Origin: JAWODU01 sp046483125
GTDB taxonomy: Bacteria > Verrucomicrobiota > Kiritimatiellia > UBA8416 > JAWODU01
Assembly (NCBI GenBank): GCA_046483125.1
Contig: JAWODU010000111.1
Span: 1 to 19,783, forward strand
Reading direction: 5' to 3'
DNA length: 19,783 nt
Shown here in pieces: positions 15,523 through 19,783 of the stretch. A model generated the notes under the pieces. It worked only from the letters and a program-made list of their open reading frames with translations. It ran no database searches and was not told the DNA's origin. The translations under genes and the position numbers were made by a program. Within the stretch, counting starts at the first letter, position 1. The number at the start of each line of letters is the position of its first letter.

Positions 15523-15824
15523 TGAGTATCGGCCCCGACAGTGTTGTCTCCCGCTCCGGACACGCGGTTTATCGCGTCGTGGATTCCGAAGCCGTTATCG
15601 TTGAACCTTCAAAAGCCCTCGTGAACGTCGCCAATCCCGCAGGGTCACGCGTGTGGGAGCTTGCAGACGGGTCCCGGACAGCCGCGGAAATAGCCGCAGT
15701 TATTGCCGGGGAATACGAGGTAGAAAACGAACAGGCCCTGAAAGACACGCTTGAGTTTCTCGACGACCTGGGAAATAAACATCTCGTCACGTTCGAGGCA
15801 CCCGATGAAAACGCGCGTACCTGA
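15522..15824 (+). CDS. PqqD-family peptide chaperone (RiPP recognition element)
   Basis: A 100-residue protein of the PqqD fold, the small winged-helix domain that binds RiPP leader peptides and hands them to a radical SAM partner. The ATG at 15522 overlaps the kinase stop by one base. The open frame extends further upstream, but that part lies inside the kinase gene. Typical features are the early beta hairpin (VVSRSGHAVYRVVDSEAVIV), NPAGSRVWELADGSRTAAEIA and the helix-rich second half (ALKDTLEFLDDLGNKHLVTF). Its end overlaps the radical SAM start by 20 bases, so the two are likely made together as partners. True PqqD of PQQ synthesis is unlikely because no pqqB or pqqC is present and the peptide is not PqqA-like. 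Confidence 0.88.
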   Translation: MSIGPDSVVSRSGHAVYRVVDSEAVIVEPSKALVNVANPAGSRVWELADGSRTAAEIAAVIAGEYEVENEQALKDTLEFLDDLGNKHLVTFEAPDENART

Positions 15825-16872
15825 GTCTGCCGCTCCTCCAACAGGCTACAGCCGTATTCTTCAAAAGGCTTTTGACGATAAGATCCCTCTTACCGCCCAC
15901 TGGGAGCTGACGTACAGGTGCAACCTTTCGTGCTCCCATTGCTATGCCGACAGGTGTGGTTCGGTCGCCGAGCTCAGCACGGGACAGATAATAGAAGGCC
16001 TGCGCCAACTTGCCGCCATGCGCTGTCTTTTTCTTACTTTTACCGGCGGCGAAATCTTTCTGCGATCCGATATCCTGGATATTCTTCGCGAAGCAAAACA
16101 ACTGGGCTTTGCCGTGAAACTGTTCACCAACGGAACTCTCATGGACGAACGCCTGGCGGACGCAGTCGCCGAAATCGAACCGGTGGGCGTGGAAATGACC
16201 CTGCACTCCATGGACCCCGCCGTTCACGATACGATTACACACGTTCCCGGCTCGCACGCCGCGGTAATTCGGGCGCTCCGCCTGTGCCGGGAAAGGCATA
16301 TCAATATCACGGTCAAGACGCTTCTGCTGAAAAGCAACCGGGGAGCATTTGAAGGAGTCCGGAAATTCACGGAGAGCGAGGGAGCCCGGTTCGTGTTCGA
16401 TTTTGTCCTCGTGCCGACGGACACGGGACGGGATACCATGAAACCGTACGGTCTGGCTGAAGAAGAAATCACGGAGTTCATTTTCAGTCAATCCGGAGGC
16501 CGTTCCGCCGCACCGAAAACTCCCGACGCGTCCGATCCCGTGTGCGGCGCAGGGTCCAACACACTGTGTATAACCCCCGGCGGCGACGTTTTGCCATGCC
16601 TGGCGGTTCGCAGACCCGTGGGAAATATAACAAAACACCCCCTGGCTGAAATCTGGCGTTCTCCCATGCTTGACCCGTACCGCAATATGCGGTATATTGA
16701 TATACCGGAGTGCAGAAACTGCGAATATGTCGTATACTGCGCCAGGTGTCCGGGTGTGGCGCTGGCGGAGTGCGGCAGTGTTACGGGTAAATCCCCGTCG
16801 GCGTGTGTGGCCGCGCGGGCGGCGGCCCGCGCCGCTGAAAGGACCGGCAAAAAGCAAAGCGTTGTGTCATGA
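15805..16872 (+). CDS. Radical SAM/SPASM peptide-modifying enzyme (PqqE-like)
   Basis: A 355-residue radical SAM enzyme. The Cys39, Cys43 and Cys46 of CNLSCSHC bind the SAM-cleaving [4Fe-4S] cluster, and TGGE (80-83) is the SAM-binding GGE motif. The C-terminal SPASM region has many cysteines (247, 255, 265, 303, 306, 312, 315, 323, 334), including CRNC and YCARC, enough for auxiliary Fe-S clusters. This layout is typical of enzymes making C-C, C-O or thioether links in RiPP precursors. The ATG at 15805 has GAGG 6 bases upstream and overlaps the pqqD-like gene by 20 bases. The alternative start at 15751 lies deep in that gene and is rejected. Its stop overlaps a three-Cys small peptide gene by ATGA. 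The linkage chemistry cannot be predicted with confidence. Confidence 0.9.
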   Translation: MKTRVPESAAPPTGYSRILQKAFDDKIPLTAHWELTYRCNLSCSHCYADRCGSVAELSTGQIIEGLRQLAAMRCLFLTFTGGEIFLRSDILDILREAKQLGFAVKLFTNGTLMDERLADAVAEIEPVGVEMTLHSMDPAVHDTITHVPGSHAAVIRALRLCRERHINITVKTLLLKSNRGAFEGVRKFTESEGARFVFDFVLVPTDTGRDTMKPYGLAEEEITEFIFSQSGGRSAAPKTPDASDPVCGAGSNTLCITPGGDVLPCLAVRRPVGNITKHPLAEIWRSPMLDPYRNMRYIDIPECRNCEYVVYCARCPGVALAECGSVTGKSPSACVAARAAARAAERTGKKQSVVS

Positions 16873-17024
16873 AGAATGGGAAAAACAGAAAACCTTACGA
16901 CAAGCCGCGCATAGTGCATCGCGAAAAAGTGGAGGTAGTCGCCGCCACGTGCGATTCCGCCTGGATACCCAATCGGACCTGTATGCTTGACGGCCAGTCG
17001 GGCTGTCAGAAAACGCGGTTCTGA
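16869..17024 (+). CDS. Putative RiPP precursor peptide (51 aa, three Cys)
   Basis: This short gene starts in an ATGA overlap with the radical SAM stop and ends with TGA at 17022-17024. The peptide begins MKNGKNRKPYDKPRIVHREK and continues VEVVAATCDSAWIPNR, then TCMLDGQSGCQKTRF. Residues 1-26 are charged and Pro/Lys-rich with no hydrophobic signal sequence, like a leader bound by a PqqD-type protein. Residues 27-51 hold Cys28, Cys38 and Cys46 plus several Ser/Thr, a plausible core. The size, the coupling to the radical SAM gene and the neighbouring PqqD-type gene all fit a RiPP precursor. It lacks the Glu-X3-Tyr core of PqqA and the Val-Tyr end of MftA. No ribosome binding site is evident, so translation probably depends on coupling. 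I know no named family for it. Confidence 0.75.
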   Translation: MKNGKNRKPYDKPRIVHREKVEVVAATCDSAWIPNRTCMLDGQSGCQKTRF

Positions 17025-17035
17025 TATGCGTCCGT

Positions 17036-17074
17036 CCTGCCGTGGTTGCTCCCCGACCGGGCCGCGGCGGCAGG
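17036..17074 (+). other. Hairpin between the peptide gene and the protease/nucleotidyltransferase gene
   Basis: CCTGCCG (17036-17042) pairs with CGGCAGG (17068-17074) across a GC-rich loop, followed by AAAAAC rather than a U-run. It lies 11 bases after the peptide stop. In RiPP operons such a hairpin often lets the precursor message outlast or outnumber the downstream part. Here that is inference. Confidence 0.35.
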
Positions 17075-17123
17075 AAAAACACAACTACTGAACGCGGATT
17101 ACACCCATTGCGTTGAAACTGCC

Positions 17124-18665
17124 ATGCGCTCTTCCCTAACTTCCACCGTTTCCCTTGATGTTCTCGCGCGCGAACTTTCTTCCGGCAGAAGTATTCGCGT
17201 GTGCGCCGGTTCGGCGAGCATGTCGCCCTCTGTCCAAACGGGCGATGTGCTGACCGTAGAACCCGTGGACAGGGCCGCCCTGCGTCGCGGGGATATTGTC
17301 ATCATCGGCGAAAAACATCAATGGCTCGCTCATCGACTGCTCACCCTGAGACAAACGCCCGCCGGAACGCGGGCGGTCACCGCCGGAGACGCCGCGAACC
17401 GGGTAGACAACTCCGTCAACGCAGACCGCCTGATCGGGAAAGTCACACAGGTCCGGCGCCATGATTCGCCAGAGCCAATGAAACCCGCCCGCCTGCCGTG
17501 CGGAGTGGACCAGGCATTGCTCCTGGCATCCTTTCCGCACGCTGAACCCCTGGAATCACCTTGGGACATTTCTTTCGGAGTGCCATGGAACAGTTTCCGC
17601 GAAAAAGCGCTCAGCAACGGACTCGCGGAATTAATCTACTATTTCAACTCCGACATACTGAAAGCTGACGCAGTTTCTGGCGGAAGCCTGATCTCGTCCG
17701 AAGCAAAGGCAATTGAAAACCGGTATTTCGGCACGTTGTCGAGAAATATACTGTTTCTCGACAGGGCCCGTCATATCGGCAGAGTATTAAAAGGGATAGA
17801 TTTTGTCCTGCTCAAGGGCGCTTACCTGGCCGAACATATTTACGACAGCCCAGCACTGAGGCCTTTTTCCGATATCGACATTCTCGTGCGGCCTGAGAAA
17901 GTGAAAGCAACACACCGCAAACTTACAGAAGCTGGATATTCACCTCCCGGCAATCCTCCCGAACCGTCAAAAGAATCTGACCTCCTTAAAAGCACTGCCT
18001 ATCGAGCCGCAGGGCCGGGGCCCGCCCTGCATGTACACTGGGACCTGGCAAATTCAATCCTGCCCAAGTACACCGCCGGCAGAATAGACGTCGATGAATT
18101 CTGGCAGTCTGCGGTCCCTACGGCTCATCCCTGGCTCGCGCCCGACACGGAACACCTGATCATCCATCTTTGCGAACATGCTCTCCGGCATTCGTATGAC
18201 CGGCTCATACTGCTTCGCGATATCGCGGAAGTAATATTGAAACCTGGCGGCAGAATAACCTGGAACCGGCTTTCGAGGCTTGCACAACGATACCGTCTGG
18301 ACAGGGCAGTCTATTACGCTCTCGACCTGCTGTCGGCCCGCACGGGGATAGCGGTGCCCGGAGAAGTTCTGGACGCCCTGCGCCCGGCCCCTGTCAGCGG
18401 ACCGGAGCGCCTCTTCGCGAAGGCCCTTCGCGATGGTGTGCGTTATCCGGAATTGTGCAACCTGCTTTACTTCGACACGGCCGGTTCCGCGGGAGAAAAA
18501 TGGAGCTTTGTAAAGAAAGTGCTTTTCCCGCCGAAATCTCTGCTTGCCCGGGCGTACGGAGTCAAGCCGGCAGAAATCAGCGCGGCCGTTTACACAAGAC
18601 GTATTGCGAGAGGGCTGTACCACGCTTTAACGGCTCTCCGGCTGATAAAGCACGGGGCTCACTGA
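17124..18665 (+). CDS. S26-type serine protease domain fused to a nucleotidyltransferase (NTP_transf_5-like)
   Basis: A 513-residue two-domain protein. Residues 15-115 resemble the catalytic core of signal peptidases: SMSP (Ser32), RRGDIVII (54-61), AHRLL (His70) and GDAANRVDNS (88-97, Asp95). The His in place of the usual bacterial Lys recalls the S26B (SipW/Sec11) type. No membrane helix is seen, so it is probably cytoplasmic. Residues about 150-513 match uncharacterised nucleotidyltransferases (PF14907-like): VLLKGAYLAEHIY (228-240), then FSDIDILV (248-255) with metal-binding Asp250 and Asp252, and later HVHWDL and HLCEHALRHSYDRL. Related nucleotidyltransferases occur in lasso-peptide clusters. 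I chose ATG 17124. A TTG at 17046 would add 26 unremarkable residues. Neither has a strong ribosome site. Likely jobs are leader cleavage and nucleotide transfer. Confidence 0.75.
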   Translation: MRSSLTSTVSLDVLARELSSGRSIRVCAGSASMSPSVQTGDVLTVEPVDRAALRRGDIVIIGEKHQWLAHRLLTLRQTPAGTRAVTAGDAANRVDNSVNADRLIGKVTQVRRHDSPEPMKPARLPCGVDQALLLASFPHAEPLESPWDISFGVPWNSFREKALSNGLAELIYYFNSDILKADAVSGGSLISSEAKAIENRYFGTLSRNILFLDRARHIGRVLKGIDFVLLKGAYLAEHIYDSPALRPFSDIDILVRPEKVKATHRKLTEAGYSPPGNPPEPSKESDLLKSTAYRAAGPGPALHVHWDLANSILPKYTAGRIDVDEFWQSAVPTAHPWLAPDTEHLIIHLCEHALRHSYDRLILLRDIAEVILKPGGRITWNRLSRLAQRYRLDRAVYYALDLLSARTGIAVPGEVLDALRPAPVSGPERLFAKALRDGVRYPELCNLLYFDTAGSAGEKWSFVKKVLFPPKSLLARAYGVKPAEISAAVYTRRIARGLYHALTALRLIKHGAH

Positions 18666-19252
18666 AGCGAAGAAAGCCATTCCACTACGGTCGCCGCGGC
18701 GGGACCCTCCGGCGACATTTCCAGAAATTTCCTGTAATGGTATTTGGCTCTGTCTGCGTTTTTCAGGTCATCCTCGTATAGAATGCCGAGGTTGTAATGG
18801 ACTCCCGCGTCTCTTGGATTATACGCCAGTGCTTTCAAATATTCGCGAAGCGCCGCCTCATAGCGGCCCTGGCGCGTGTATATCCATCCCATATTGTAAT
18901 GCATGTCCGCCTGTTCCAGCCGCATTGCCGCGGACATACCTGCATACTTCTTTTCAAGTTCCTCGATATCAAGGCCCGCGTCGGCGAATTCCTTCTTATT
19001 CTCGCTGATCTCACCCGGAACAGAGACGTTCAAGTCTTCATTGGGCGGTTCCGGAGCGGTCCGGGCAAGTTCAGCCCGCCGGCTTCTGACGTCCGCCGGA
19101 GGGTCTTCCTTTACCAGCAGGTCACTCAGGGACAGATCCCCCGCCATACAATTGCCCGGAGCCACTGCCAGCATTGCCAAAGCCGCTATGGGCACAGCGC
19201 AGGTGAAATTGAGGCAAATATCGCGTCCAAGGTGTTTCGGGCTCAACTTCAT
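18659..19252 (-). CDS. Exported TPR-repeat protein
   Basis: A 197-residue protein that starts at the ATG at 19252 with a signal peptide (basic start, hydrophobic core at about 16-31, possible cleavage near residues 36-38). A charged linker (about 40-110) is followed by two tetratricopeptide repeats: one from HYNMGWIYTRQGRYEAALRE (118-137) to about 148, the other from HYNLGILYEDDLKNADRAKY (152-171) to about 184. It should act in the periplasm or at the envelope as a protein-binding scaffold; the partner is unknown. A GTG start at 19303 would place 17 residues before the signal and is less likely. Its 3' end overlaps the protease/nucleotidyltransferase gene by 7 bases tail-to-tail, with no terminator between, so the two transcripts probably run into each other's strand. 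Confidence 0.8.
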   Translation of the reverse strand: MKLSPKHLGRDICLNFTCAVPIAALAMLAVAPGNCMAGDLSLSDLLVKEDPPADVRSRRAELARTAPEPPNEDLNVSVPGEISENKKEFADAGLDIEELEKKYAGMSAAMRLEQADMHYNMGWIYTRQGRYEAALREYLKALAYNPRDAGVHYNLGILYEDDLKNADRAKYHYRKFLEMSPEGPAAATVVEWLSSLQ

Positions 19253-19391
19253 GGCCGTAAATCTACCCGTTTTTTGCTCTTTCGGGCAAGTACAAAGACA
19301 CACAACCTTTTGTGCTTGAGGGGATTAAGATACGGGATGAAAGCAACCACAGATTACCGATGTTCGCCGAAGGTCGGAACTGAGGGCAGAT

Positions 19392-19453
19392 GACGGAGGA
19401 CGGAGGACGGAAGGGGAGATTAAGATTGGGATTAAGATTGGGATTAAGATGGG
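19392..19453. repeat. Composite microsatellite: 7-bp and 12-bp tandem units
   Basis: GACGGAG-type units repeat almost three times at 19392-19410. Immediately after, GATTAAGATTGG repeats three times with a 12-bp period at 19418-19453; the last copy is slightly changed. On the minus strand the second tract would read as Ile-Leu-Ile-Pro repeats in an unsupported frame. It lies between the TPR gene and inverted-repeat element B. Confidence 0.8.
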
Positions 19454-19459
19454 GAAGAA

Positions 19460-19602
19460 GGGACACTTAGTCCCCGCACCTACTCGTTTACGCTTACTCG
19501 ACCCGCTTTGCCCGTAGTTGTTGAGAAGGAATCGGTCAAGTTTGGCGGTTAAGACCGTCATGTTGTTGTCGAACATTTTCTTTCGGGGCAGACCCCGAGT
19601 GT
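19460..19602. repeat. Inverted-repeat element B (diverged relative of element A)
   Basis: It begins GGGACACTTAGTCCCC and ends CCCCGAGTGTC, so both ends carry ACACT in inverted orientation. Internally CTTACTCG (19493-19500) and TGGCGGTTAAG (19543-19553) occur in the same order and at similar spacing (42 versus 50 bases) as on the minus strand of element A. TCGGGG (19583-19588) and CCCCGA (19593-19598) form a small hairpin near the right end. No transposase gene is seen. The identity to element A is patchy, so they are related but old copies. Confidence 0.6.
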
Positions 19603-19622
19603 CGCTGCCGAGCAGCGTTTTT
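19603..19622 (+). terminator. Intrinsic transcription terminator (+ strand)
   Basis: CGCTGC (19603-19608), the triloop CGA and GCAGCG (19612-19617) make a perfect 6-bp GC-rich stem followed by TTTTT (19618-19622). This is a textbook rho-independent terminator on the plus strand only. The nearest upstream plus-strand gene ends 938 bases earlier at 18665, so it may end long read-through from the RiPP-like operon across the antisense TPR gene. It may instead belong to element B or to an unseen RNA. Confidence 0.7.
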
Positions 19623-19647
19623 CTCGCGTGTAAGAGCTGACTTTATC

Positions 19648-19767
19648 ATGTCAAACGACGGGCAGAATGAGGATCATACCTGGGACCCTATCTGGCAGGT
19701 AAAAACAATTATATGTGCTCTTTTTTCACTCTTAATTACCCCTTCTGCAATAATAGAAGACTCATAA
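19648..19767 (+). CDS. Possible small hydrophobic peptide (39 aa), function unknown
   Basis: An ATG-to-TAA frame of 39 codons beginning MSNDGQNEDHTWDPIWQVK and ending in a hydrophobic stretch, IICALFSLLITPSAII. The polar start followed by a membrane-like segment resembles the first helix of an inner-membrane protein. It could be a genuine small membrane peptide, a gene broken by a stop or frameshift, or chance. An AAGAG lies rather far upstream (12 bases). The last 80 bases of the window are clearly more AT-rich than the rest. It starts just downstream of a good terminator, which fits a new transcription unit. Confidence 0.3.
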   Translation: MSNDGQNEDHTWDPIWQVKTIICALFSLLITPSAIIEDS

Positions 19768-19783
19768 TTCAGTTCATCTAGAA

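Noticed and set aside
15787..16857. 356-codon minus-strand frame opposite the radical SAM gene
   Set aside because: It is a long shadow frame in GC-rich coding DNA. It has no recognisable family, and the plus strand has clear radical SAM motifs.
15522..17024. PQQ (pqqD-pqqE-pqqA) or mycofactocin biosynthesis
   Set aside because: No pqqB or pqqC is present, the small peptide lacks the Glu-X3-Tyr core of PqqA and the Val-Tyr end of MftA, and a kinase and nucleotidyltransferase are present instead.
14674..18665. Lasso peptide cluster
   Set aside because: The kinase and nucleotidyltransferase recall lasso clusters, but there is no asparagine-synthetase-like cyclase and no transglutaminase-like leader peptidase; a radical SAM enzyme takes their place.
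19325..19576. 83-codon minus-strand frame with Ile-Leu-Ile-Pro repeats
   Set aside because: The repeats arise from a 12-bp microsatellite and the frame runs through element B, so it is unlikely to be a protein.

Overview
The window looks like chromosomal DNA of a Gram-negative bacterium of moderately high GC content. It carries an LptF/LptG-family lipopolysaccharide transport permease and an LpxL/HtrB-type lipid A acyltransferase, so the cell should have an LPS outer membrane. It also has a PilT-type motor ATPase, a gap-pgk-tpiA-secG cluster and a full peptide ABC transporter. Many gaps between genes hold short tandem repeats, fold-back repeats and microsatellite-like tracts. From memory this style resembles PVC-type and candidate-phylum genomes, but the taxon cannot be fixed from this window.

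Layout. Positions 1-356 are non-coding and hold a long imperfect fold-back (48-209). Positions 357-6806 (+) encode a peptide-type ABC importer in four nearly abutting or overlapping genes: lipoprotein binding protein, two permeases and a fused double ATPase. Positions 6807-7092 hold degenerate short repeats. Positions 10699-7093 (-) are gap, pgk, tpiA and secG in transcription order, with an unusual purine-rich repeat directly ahead of the pgk start. A divergent intergenic region (10700-10948) leads to lptG (+). A 32-bp triple tandem repeat (12042-12184) follows it, then pilT and an LpxL-type acyltransferase.

The most interesting part is 14406-18665 (+). A 31-bp perfect inverted repeat and further dyads precede a compact operon: HprK-like kinase, PqqD-type peptide-binding protein, radical SAM/SPASM enzyme, a 51-residue three-cysteine peptide gene, and a protein joining an S26-type (signal-peptidase-like) serine protease domain to a nucleotidyltransferase. 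The first four genes overlap by 1 to 20 bases. The small gene starts in an ATGA overlap with the radical SAM stop and has a charged leader-like N-terminus followed by a Cys-containing segment, as expected of a RiPP precursor. I read the operon as an uncharacterised RiPP pathway: PqqD presents the leader, the radical SAM enzyme cross-links the core, the kinase and nucleotidyltransferase may add phosphate or nucleotide groups, and the protease domain may remove the leader. No exporter gene lies inside the window.

The operon ends tail-to-tail, with a 7-base overlap, against a minus-strand TPR protein gene (18659-19252). The last 500 bases hold microsatellites, a second diverged copy of the inverted-repeat element found ahead of the RiPP operon, a good intrinsic terminator (+) with no obvious gene before it, and a possible 39-codon ORF at the edge.
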